DNA of 64,000 nt from a virus. Shown here piece after piece: positions 46,060 through 53,871 of this stretch. The stretch is from IMG/VR virus record IMGVR_UViG_3300007555_000003, positions 1-64,000 of that record; one strand, given 5' to 3'. Under the pieces are notes generated by a model, which saw only the letters and a program-made list of their open reading frames with translations, searched no databases and was not told the DNA's origin. The first letter of the stretch is position 1; each line of letters opens with the position of its first letter. The position numbers and the translations under genes are program-made.

Positions 46060-47766
46060 ATGCCAGCAAAATGGTCACCTTTCATAAATGAGGTATCTGA
46101 CATTCTTGAAAACAGAGTACCTTCCGATGCTAAAGATTTTGGAAACATGTTAGCTAATGCATATTTAACAGCAGTTAAGAATAATGCAACATGTATTCCG
46201 GGGATGGCTCCTCATGAAAGTTCAGCAGGTGAATCTGCATTTATAGCAAGTTATGAACAATGGTTTCATGATCTTTGGGAAAAAGGTGAACCCGTGATGG
46301 TAACCCCGGATAACGAAGAACCCCTTGTAAATGAAAAAGATAATTTAATAGCATTTTTAGCAACAGCAGCTGGAGCGGCAACTAGATTAACTATTGCCGG
46401 AAAGGACAACGATCCAGAATATAACAAACTAGAAGGTGAAATAGGAGAAGGTATACAATATGAGCCAACAGAAGAACTTGATAAGTATCTGGAAGAGTTT
46501 AAGGATGACGAAGCGGAAAACCTATATAGATTTAAATTCTTCGAGTTTCATCGCCTAGATGGTAAAGAAACCGGTGATGAATTAGCTAGAATATTTGCAA
46601 CAAGATTATTAATGCAATTTGAGGATATTTCTAACGGAGATAAAAGATGGGATTTTTGGCACTGGGCGACTTGGATGGGAACTAACGAAATTAAAAGCAA
46701 TTCCACCACTGGGGTTGGCGGTTCAGGGTTTAGTAATCAAGACATTCAGCAGATGAACAATAACAGGAAGGCGGCCATATCTACACTAAAGGGATTAGAC
46801 TGGGGTTGGCAATCATTTAAATCTTCCTCGGGTGTTTCAATAAATAATAATAATAGAAATTATGATGGTGAATTTCATCTACTAGTTTCTAAATATGTAA
46901 TTGATGAAATAAGGAAGTGTCATCCAACTGTAGATAGTGATGGAAAGTTTTTATACAATGAGGAAACTGCATTAAAGAAAGATCCTATACAAGCTATTAA
47001 ATATCCATGGCCCTTTGATACTACATTACCCGTAGGATATGAAGAAATGGAACCTGTTGAAAAATTAAAAGTAAGATATCCATTTAAATTAACTAATTTA
47101 AAAATACAGGAGCCTTTTGATGAAAATAATAAAATGCCACCTGCTTTAACTCAGCATGTTATTACAGAATTTACGTGGAACGGTAAACAAGACTATGGTT
47201 TTAAAAAAAATAAAGTTAAACCCGTTTTTCTAGAAGATGAATTAAGAAAAAAATGGCAAGGATGTCCTCTTACTGAAAACGACGAAACACAGGATTCTAT
47301 TGTGAATATAGATATGTCTAAAACGGGAACTTTAGCTAAGCAAATTAGAAATACTTTAATAGTAGAAATGGGAATTGAAGCTGCAATGTTAGCAGAAGGT
47401 GGAAGTAAAGATGATCCATATAAAGAACTTGCAAAGGCAACTCTTAAATACTGGAAAGATGCAACAATACAACCATTTGCAACTGATCCCCCAACACCAC
47501 CATGTTTATCTGTTCCAGTTCTTCAAGGAAAATACATAGGTGTCAGTTATGGAAATCAAAAGAAATTAGCAGATAATTTAAGAAGAGCTCTTAATTCCGG
47601 AAAGGATTCTGATAACCCACATGATGCAGCCGAGGACGTTGCAAGTGCATTAGCATATTCTTATTTTACACATCTTAGCCAAATGAAATTTATTTATATG
47701 GGAGGTATACCGGTTCCTTTAGTTCCTTATATTCCTATGATAGGATTTGACGCCACCGTAATTTGA
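46060..47766 (+). CDS. large structural protein of the baseplate region
   Basis: A 568-residue protein starting 3 bases after the spike gene. It is mostly helical with low-complexity Asn/Asp patches (SINNNNRNYDGEF) and a central aromatic segment (RWDFWHWATWMGTNEI). The C-terminus is hydrophobic (FIYMGGIPVPLVPYIPMIGF). The family is unknown to me. Location and the absence of enzyme motifs favour a baseplate component. Confidence 0.6.
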   Translation: MPAKWSPFINEVSDILENRVPSDAKDFGNMLANAYLTAVKNNATCIPGMAPHESSAGESAFIASYEQWFHDLWEKGEPVMVTPDNEEPLVNEKDNLIAFLATAAGAATRLTIAGKDNDPEYNKLEGEIGEGIQYEPTEELDKYLEEFKDDEAENLYRFKFFEFHRLDGKETGDELARIFATRLLMQFEDISNGDKRWDFWHWATWMGTNEIKSNSTTGVGGSGFSNQDIQQMNNNRKAAISTLKGLDWGWQSFKSSSGVSINNNNRNYDGEFHLLVSKYVIDEIRKCHPTVDSDGKFLYNEETALKKDPIQAIKYPWPFDTTLPVGYEEMEPVEKLKVRYPFKLTNLKIQEPFDENNKMPPALTQHVITEFTWNGKQDYGFKKNKVKPVFLEDELRKKWQGCPLTENDETQDSIVNIDMSKTGTLAKQIRNTLIVEMGIEAAMLAEGGSKDDPYKELAKATLKYWKDATIQPFATDPPTPPCLSVPVLQGKYIGVSYGNQKKLADNLRRALNSGKDSDNPHDAAEDVASALAYSYFTHLSQMKFIYMGGIPVPLVPYIPMIGFDATVI

Positions 47767-47772
47767 TATATA
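47765..47772 (+). promoter_or_regulatory. GATATATA late-type box
   Basis: Overlaps the previous stop codon and lies 48 bases before the S1-like gene at 47813. Confidence 0.42.
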
Positions 47773-47812
47773 ACTAGTAAAACATACATTAACCCTTTTA
47801 AAAACAAAGTAA

Positions 47813-49141
47813 ATGTCAACAAAGACAACTCAAAAACAAAAGAGACCAAGACTCTCGACAACTACACAGCTTGCAGAAGCTAACCAAGAAACAGAAGTTA
47901 AAGTAGAAACTTCATTAAACGCCGCAACCCCGGAAAAACCAACTCCCGGTCCAGATACAAATTATATGGATGAAAACGGAGAATTCATGTGGGACCAATA
48001 CGAGGCAACATGTGTAACTAAGCTTAGGAAACCCAATCCACATATTAAAACACCTAAAGGTGTAAAGGTATATAGCAGAGAATCATACGCCCAAGAACTA
48101 TTTGACCTAATGGAAGGTCATTCACTAACTTCAAATACTTTATATTCTTTACAATTAGGAGCTAGCTATACTGGAAAGGTATATGCAGTTGATTCCGAAT
48201 GGGCATCAATTGATGTAGGATATAGAGAATTAATCTATGTAGATTTATCGAGAGAAACTACAGAAATAAGAGAACTTCTAAAACAAGGAGTTGAAGTCGA
48301 TGTTCAATTGATCGCCGATACTTCAATGAATGTCAAGAAATATATGATAGGTTCTGTGACTGAAGGTCTTAAGACTAAGGTTATTAAAGAAATCGTAGCA
48401 TCTATTGACGATGGAAATACAGCATATAGTGGTATTGTTTCTAAAATGATTCCAGGTGGAGGATATATTGTTCAAGTTCAAGGAATTGATTGCTTTATGC
48501 CAGGTTCTTTAGCTGGTGTAAATAAGCTACACGACTTTGAATCAATCATCGACACAGAAATGTATGTAGTACCAGTGAGTTATTCAGAAGAAAAAGGAAC
48601 TGTAGTAGTTTCACATAGAGCATATTTAAGAGCTCTTATTCCTAATACACTTAAAACGATACAAGAAGATATTACAGTTGAAAGAACAGGTCATGTTACC
48701 GGTTCTGCAAAATATGGTGTATTCGTTGAGTTTGAAGGATGTTTAACTGGAATGATTCACGTTAACGACCTAGATACTGAAACTTCAAAGGCACATAGAG
48801 ATAGATCTTTAGAGCCAGGAACAGAGATTAAATTCTATGTTAAAGAAGTTATTAATGAAAGAAAAATTACACTTGTTCAAGGTTCTCCTGCTGAAAAGAA
48901 AGTAGATCCATGGGAAGGTATTTCTTCAAGATATACTAAGAAAACTGAAGTAGTAGGAAAGGTAAAATCTACTAAAGACTATGGTTTATTTGTAGAAATA
49001 GAAGAAGGTGTTGTAGGACTTTTACACGTATCTGAATTCCCTGATAACATAGATATTAAAGACATATTGAAAGGTGCAGATATTACTGTTCAAGTGATCA
49101 GAGTTGAAGAAGACACTAGAAAAGTATTCCTTAAACTATAA
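47813..49141 (+). CDS. ribosomal protein S1-like protein with four S1 domains
   Basis: A 442-residue RNA-binding protein. After a disordered 50-residue start come four OB-type S1 domains at about 116-182, 202-268, 289-357 and 377-442. The last two are canonical (GHVTGSAKYGVFVEFEGCLTG, and GKVKSTKDYGLFVEIEEGVV then GLLHVSE); the first two are more divergent. Host bS1 in gamma-proteobacteria has six domains. The protein could bind phage mRNA and the 30S platform, where bS21 (also phage-encoded, 28484) sits. It is flanked by tail genes, has its own late-type box and a terminator, and so is an independent late unit. Translation takeover is inferred; an RNA chaperone role is the alternative. Confidence 0.88.
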   Translation: MSTKTTQKQKRPRLSTTTQLAEANQETEVKVETSLNAATPEKPTPGPDTNYMDENGEFMWDQYEATCVTKLRKPNPHIKTPKGVKVYSRESYAQELFDLMEGHSLTSNTLYSLQLGASYTGKVYAVDSEWASIDVGYRELIYVDLSRETTEIRELLKQGVEVDVQLIADTSMNVKKYMIGSVTEGLKTKVIKEIVASIDDGNTAYSGIVSKMIPGGGYIVQVQGIDCFMPGSLAGVNKLHDFESIIDTEMYVVPVSYSEEKGTVVVSHRAYLRALIPNTLKTIQEDITVERTGHVTGSAKYGVFVEFEGCLTGMIHVNDLDTETSKAHRDRSLEPGTEIKFYVKEVINERKITLVQGSPAEKKVDPWEGISSRYTKKTEVVGKVKSTKDYGLFVEIEEGVVGLLHVSEFPDNIDIKDILKGADITVQVIRVEEDTRKVFLKL

Positions 49142-49163
49142 CCAAATCTATAATTTAATTGAA

Positions 49164-49187
49164 AGAGCCCGATCACTCGGGCTTTTT
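49164..49187 (+). terminator. intrinsic terminator
   Basis: AGCCCGA (49166-49172) pairs perfectly with TCGGGCT (49177-49183) across a TCAC loop, with A and T runs outside the stem. It ends the S1-like transcript. Confidence 0.92.
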
Positions 49188-49210
49188 CACGTTATAGTGT
49201 ATCTAACAGA

Positions 49211-49218
49211 GATATATA
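49211..49218 (+). promoter_or_regulatory. GATATATA late-type box
   Basis: Lies after the S1 terminator, 36 bases before the ATG at 49247. Confidence 0.45.
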
Positions 49219-49246
49219 AACCAACTTAAGTCATACAATTACGTAA

Positions 49247-50542
49247 ATGAATAATATTAATAATTCAGACATATTAAAGAATTCGCTACTAGGCGTTGAA
49301 TTTGAATTCTATTCTAATAAGGATATCGATACGACTGCTAAAGAGTTAGCGGGTCTTTTAGGTAAAAAGATTAGAGTAGAAGCAAAGGCGCATAGTGATT
49401 TTGAAGTTACAAGAGACGAGTTCAAGATAGAACCTGATATGTCAGGTGGTGAAAAACTGATGGAACTCGTAACGGGTCCACAGCCTTATTATTCTGCAAG
49501 AATGATGATCATCAAAGTATGTAAATGGATAGAAGAAAATGGATATACTAATGATAGAAGTTCTATTCACTTAAACATATCCTTTGATACAGATAAAATA
49601 GAAAATAAACACAGAATATCTAAGATGAATGTTCTTAAATTTATTTTAGATTTTAAAGAAAGTCAAGTCTTTAAGTTTTTTCCTGAAAGAAAAGATTCTG
49701 CATACGCAAAATCAATTAAATTCGTTTTACCTAAGTCAGATACTTATTTCTACGATGGATTAAATATTACTCCTAGTAATTTCATATATCCTGATTCTAA
49801 ATATTACGGAATTAACTTTGAAAAAAGACATAAGAATTATTTAGAATTCAGATATCTCGGTGGAGAAGATTGGGAAAAGAAAACTTCCAAGATTCTACAA
49901 ATGCTAGATCTTTTTATAACTCAACTATGGAATAGCACGAGTAATGTTCAATTTAACAATCTTAATTCAATAGAGCTTAGAAAAATTCTTGCCAAAAACG
50001 AAAGAATTATAAAGGCTAGAAAAGATTGGAAATCTATTAATGCGGGATGGAATAAAGATGTTAAATTAACGGTTGATTTAAATGACAATGAAAAGATAAT
50101 AGATTTACACTGGCCTAATATTAGAGAAAGAGTTCTTAGATTATTTACACACGGTGAATTAACAAAAGGACATATTAACTATGATGCTGACAACGGAATT
50201 ATTCAAGTAGAAGGCGGTAGATTATCATATTGTGTAGAATTAGAAGGATATGAATTTGTAAGATGTTCTTTGAGAGGAGAATTTACAAATTGTGATTTCT
50301 TCGGATGTGACGTAAATGGATCTGATATACATTCCTGTAATTTTTATCAATCTACACAGGTTAATTCGTCTAAATTAGAAAGTTCATACGTTCATCAGTC
50401 GTGTATATTAAAAGACTGTTACGTATATGGAAATGGAATAATGAAAGGATCGATGCAAGGCGGTATATTTAGAGACGGTAAATATGATAAAAGAACTGCG
50501 AAGTTTGACAACACTGAAAAAATACTTTATACGGAAGTTTAA
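49247..50542 (+). CDS. amidoligase-like protein fused to pentapeptide-like repeats
   Basis: A 431-residue protein. Residues about 15-215 resemble the glutamine-synthetase-fold amidoligase family: LLGVEFEFYS, FKIEPDMSGGEKLMELVTGPQ and SSIHLNISFDT carry the Glu and His metal ligands in the expected order. The middle is helical. From about residue 325 a series of short units (FVRCSLRGEFTNCDFFGCD, then VNGSDIHSCNFY, QVNSSKLESS, KDCYVYGNG) resembles pentapeptide-type beta-helix repeats. Amidoligases form peptide-like bonds on proteins or small molecules. The repeat part may bind a virion target. Family call moderate; function inferred. Confidence 0.62.
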   Translation: MNNINNSDILKNSLLGVEFEFYSNKDIDTTAKELAGLLGKKIRVEAKAHSDFEVTRDEFKIEPDMSGGEKLMELVTGPQPYYSARMMIIKVCKWIEENGYTNDRSSIHLNISFDTDKIENKHRISKMNVLKFILDFKESQVFKFFPERKDSAYAKSIKFVLPKSDTYFYDGLNITPSNFIYPDSKYYGINFEKRHKNYLEFRYLGGEDWEKKTSKILQMLDLFITQLWNSTSNVQFNNLNSIELRKILAKNERIIKARKDWKSINAGWNKDVKLTVDLNDNEKIIDLHWPNIRERVLRLFTHGELTKGHINYDADNGIIQVEGGRLSYCVELEGYEFVRCSLRGEFTNCDFFGCDVNGSDIHSCNFYQSTQVNSSKLESSYVHQSCILKDCYVYGNGIMKGSMQGGIFRDGKYDKRTAKFDNTEKILYTEV

Positions 50543-50558
50543 AAATAACTAAAACAAA

Positions 50559-51392
50559 ATGAGTGATAATATAATAGGTAATAATAGCCACTTAGATAAA
50601 CCTACATGGGATGATAATAAATGCTTTAACGACTTTGTAAATGAGTTGGCATCAGAAGTAACAGGGTCTTGTATGATTCCTATGAATCTTCCAAAATCAG
50701 AAGTAGAGAATATTGTCAAGAGAGCAAAGAAATGGTTCTATAAAAATTACGAGTATTCGATGAAAGAAAACTTTATGGTTTTACCTAAAGAACTTTTTAA
50801 GTCTAATCTTTTTAAATCTAGAAGATGCTTTACTCTTCCAAAGATGGATCCAGATACAGGTGGTGGAGAAGTTTATTCAGTATATGGATGTTTTGAAACT
50901 GGATCAAAGTATGCAGGTGGAACAGATATTAGATTTTCACAAGGTGATTTTGCTATCGAAAGAATGATGTATACTGGAATGTTTGGTGGAGATGGTGTAG
51001 TAGATGCAGCAGAGAATCTTCAATATTACGTGGTTAATGAAAGTTTCTTTGATATGGCTAGACAAATTCTAGAAAACCCCATTGGATATCACTATAATCA
51101 ATTAACACATGAGATTAAATTTACTGGAGAAACCCCTAACAGAGATATTATATTAGAGGTATATGAAACCATTCCTCAATGTGCTCTTTTCGAAGATGAA
51201 GCATTTTTTAGATACTGTGCTGCGAAAATTAAAATATCACTTGGCCAAAAGTTAAGTATTTTTGGATTTGCATTGCCAGGAAATATAGAGGTAAATGCAG
51301 ATGCAATACAGGGATTAGGAGAAGGAGAACTGGAAGCTGTTATTGAAGAAATTAAATCAGATGAAGGCACCGATTGGATGATGCATTCTTAA
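50559..51392 (+). CDS. structural protein, perhaps neck or baseplate
   Basis: A 277-residue acidic protein. It has a helical start (CFNDFVNELASEVTG, EVENIVKRAKKWFYKNYEYS), a beta-rich centre (EVYSVYGCFETGS, LQYYVVNESFFDMARQIL), and a C-terminal helix pair ending GEGELEAVIEEIKSDEG. It lies directly before the gp25-like wedge gene. The layout reminds me of neck-type proteins of T4-like phages, but the match is weak. Function unknown. Confidence 0.58.
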   Translation: MSDNIIGNNSHLDKPTWDDNKCFNDFVNELASEVTGSCMIPMNLPKSEVENIVKRAKKWFYKNYEYSMKENFMVLPKELFKSNLFKSRRCFTLPKMDPDTGGGEVYSVYGCFETGSKYAGGTDIRFSQGDFAIERMMYTGMFGGDGVVDAAENLQYYVVNESFFDMARQILENPIGYHYNQLTHEIKFTGETPNRDIILEVYETIPQCALFEDEAFFRYCAAKIKISLGQKLSIFGFALPGNIEVNADAIQGLGEGELEAVIEEIKSDEGTDWMMHS

Positions 51393-51395
51393 TAG

Positions 51396-51403
51396 AATAT
51401 ATA
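51396..51403 (+). promoter_or_regulatory. AATATATA late-type box
   Basis: Starts 13 bases before the ATG of the gp25-like gene at 51409, the first of the wedge genes. Confidence 0.42.
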
Positions 51404-51408
51404 GTTAA

Positions 51409-51762
51409 ATGGAATTTTATATAAAAGCACAAGGAGATCCTGGGTTTGATCCAACAGAGATGGAAAATTATTCAGAACTTTCAAGGCTGTTAACTCAGAT
51501 TGAAACCGTTCTTTTTACAAGAAAGGGAGATGTTCTAGGTAATCCAGAATTTGGAGCTAATTTAGAAGACTATGTGTATTCATTAAGTTATAATGACTAT
51601 TTATTAAAAAAAGTGGTAGCAGAACAGATTTTTCAATTCTGTCCACTTGCACAGAAATTTAACGTGACTGTTGATGTTGACTTTACTAAAGAAGTTGATA
51701 GACACGCGGTCTTTATAGATATAAGAGTAGACAACAAATATCAGGTAGGTGTTTACGTATAA
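51409..51762 (+). CDS. gp25-like baseplate wedge protein
   Basis: A 117-residue protein matching the gp25/GpW lysozyme-like wedge family. SELSRLLTQIETVLFTRKGDVLGNPEFGANLEDYVYS is the conserved core (loop with GNPEFG), and the end FIDIRVDNKYQVGVYV is the final strand pair. In T4, gp25 joins the sheath to the wedge and binds gp6, which is the next gene here. Length is normal. Confidence 0.88.
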   Translation: MEFYIKAQGDPGFDPTEMENYSELSRLLTQIETVLFTRKGDVLGNPEFGANLEDYVYSLSYNDYLLKKVVAEQIFQFCPLAQKFNVTVDVDFTKEVDRHAVFIDIRVDNKYQVGVYV

Positions 51763-51779
51763 TAAAACAAAAAAGTAAA

Positions 51780-53600
51780 ATGGCAGATAATAACTTTTTA
51801 TCAACGTCTAGAATTAAAACTGGAGAAATGATCTCAGATGTGAGATCTTATGTTAGTAGGGTATATGGTGCAGTAGGAACTGCATTTACAACCGCTTCTC
51901 CCTTTTCACAATTACTAGATGTTATTTCAGAAATAGGAAAATTAATCTTCTTTTATATAGAAGATTCAACGGTTGAGCAAAATATACTAACAGCTCAAAA
52001 CCCAGTATCAATATATGGACTTTCAAGATTAGCAGGACATGATTCATTTAGAGGAGCTGCCGCTTCTGGTGAATTAAAGCTGAGATTAGGTGTACAGGGA
52101 TTAGATGATATTGCAGGAGATGCTTTAAACATTCCCGCTAATGCTATTATAAAATCAAATGATAATGGTCTAGTGTATACCCTAAGAACCAATAATGATC
52201 AATTTAGATTAGACAAATCTAATTCTAATTTTATATATGTTCCAGTAATTCAAGGAGAATATGAAGATCAAACATTAACTTCAACAGGGGAGTCACTTCA
52301 GTCATTTAACGTAATAACAAAGGGAATGGTTGATCATGATCAAATTAGAGTAACCGTTAATTCTAATCTGTGGTCAAAATACGATTCAATGTATGATATG
52401 AAGAAAGGAACACAGGGTTACATTGTGAAAACAGGTATAACAGGTGGATTAGATCTTTATTTTGGTAATGGTTCATTTGGAGAAATACCTGAAAAGGGAG
52501 CTTCGATTAAAGTAGAATATTTAAAGATTTCTGGTGCTATGGGTAATTTAAATGGTAGAGCTGATTTGACATTTAAGTTTGAAACTGAAGGAACAGATTC
52601 TTTAGGAAACACACATGACTTAAACGAATTATTAGAATTTTCGTTTACAGTCGCTCCTAAAATGGGAGCAAATCCAGAAGATATTGCATTAACAAAATTA
52701 ATTGCCCCATTACAGTCACATTCATTTGTATTAGCAACCCCAGATAATTATGAACACTTTCTTTCAAGATATGGCTTGTTTTCATATTTAGATGCATATA
52801 ATACTACAGATGATGGATATTTAGACGATGATAATGTTATCTATCTGTTCATGTTGCCTAATACTCTTAAAAAATTACAAAACAATAAAGATTATTTTAA
52901 CTTAGATACTTCTGAATTCTTTTTTACTGAAATAGAAAAAGAAGGAATTATGGGATTATTAGAAAAATCAGGAAGACAGATGGTAACGACTGAAGTTAAA
53001 ATAGTAGATCCTTCACCACAATACTTTAGAATGGATATTAAGGTTAGATATTTTGAAGGATATCATAAAAATAACCTATCGTCTGAAATTAGATCTAAGG
53101 TCGCTGAATACTTAATTAATATTACAAGAAGAGATCGTCTTCCAAAATCAGATATAGTAGCAATTATTGAAGGTATTGAAGGTATTGATTCCGTTAACGT
53201 TAAATTCACTTCTGAAAAAGAAGAAACAGCTAGAAGATTAGGATATTATATTTCTAAAACAGTAACCGTAACTCCTTCTACTCCACTATTAGAGGATATA
53301 GGCAACGGAAAACAAAAAATGGTTTTCTTTAAAAGAAACGTAACTACCTCACAGGTTAATTTTGAAGAAGGCGCTGCTCTTCCTGAGAATGTAATTAATT
53401 TAGATTCTTTTGGAGATATAATTTTAGAAAAAGAAGAAGTTGCATTGTTTAGAGGTGGATGGTTAGATCAAAATGGAAACATAGTGGATGATTCAGTAAA
53501 GACTGGAGAAAAAGCAGCTCTTTCAATTTACTTTGATGAGCCAGCTGTGAAAAATAGCATATTCGCTAAAGTTCAAGCTAAAAATAGAAAAGCTATATAA
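51780..53600 (+). CDS. gp6-like (baseplate J) wedge protein
   Basis: A 606-residue protein of the baseplate-J/gp6 type. It starts helical (MISDVRSYVSRVYGAVGTAF, FSQLLDVISEIGKLIFFYIE), with a repeated beta core (GELKLRLGVQG, AIIKSNDNGLVYTL, TGGLDLYFGNGSFGEIP then KGASIKVEYL). The C-terminal domain has YFRMDIKVRYFEGYHK and the RLPKSDIVAIIEGIEGIDSV helix seen in J-type proteins. It should form the inner ring of the baseplate wedges. It is coupled to the next gene (TAATG). Confidence 0.83.
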   Translation: MADNNFLSTSRIKTGEMISDVRSYVSRVYGAVGTAFTTASPFSQLLDVISEIGKLIFFYIEDSTVEQNILTAQNPVSIYGLSRLAGHDSFRGAAASGELKLRLGVQGLDDIAGDALNIPANAIIKSNDNGLVYTLRTNNDQFRLDKSNSNFIYVPVIQGEYEDQTLTSTGESLQSFNVITKGMVDHDQIRVTVNSNLWSKYDSMYDMKKGTQGYIVKTGITGGLDLYFGNGSFGEIPEKGASIKVEYLKISGAMGNLNGRADLTFKFETEGTDSLGNTHDLNELLEFSFTVAPKMGANPEDIALTKLIAPLQSHSFVLATPDNYEHFLSRYGLFSYLDAYNTTDDGYLDDDNVIYLFMLPNTLKKLQNNKDYFNLDTSEFFFTEIEKEGIMGLLEKSGRQMVTTEVKIVDPSPQYFRMDIKVRYFEGYHKNNLSSEIRSKVAEYLINITRRDRLPKSDIVAIIEGIEGIDSVNVKFTSEKEETARRLGYYISKTVTVTPSTPLLEDIGNGKQKMVFFKRNVTTSQVNFEEGAALPENVINLDSFGDIILEKEEVALFRGGWLDQNGNIVDDSVKTGEKAALSIYFDEPAVKNSIFAKVQAKNRKAI

Positions 53601-53869
53601 TGAGTATTTTTAAAAATCTTTTTAAAAGCAGGAGAGAAAGGCTATACTCTATTAGGGAAAGTGTATTTGACGATAGAAAAAATCTTGGAAATGATTATAG
53701 AAAAAACATTTTAAAGAATTCTATATCTGGTCATATATGGAGAAATAACCAAATGAATGATTTTATAAAGTTTATTCAAGAGGTGTTGGCTGATTGGGTA
53801 GACTCTGTGAATTATTTAAAGAGTTATAAATCTTACACTATTAAAAAGAACGATAAAAAAATTAGATAA
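53600..53869 (+). CDS. small wedge-associated protein
   Basis: An 89-residue, very basic protein (SIFKNLFKSRRERLYSIRES at the start, YKSYTIKKNDKKIR at the end). It is coupled to gp6-like by TAATG and lies 2 bases before the gp7-like gene. It may be an adaptor between those proteins. No family recognised. Confidence 0.6.
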   Translation: MSIFKNLFKSRRERLYSIRESVFDDRKNLGNDYRKNILKNSISGHIWRNNQMNDFIKFIQEVLADWVDSVNYLKSYKSYTIKKNDKKIR

Positions 53870-53871
53870 CA

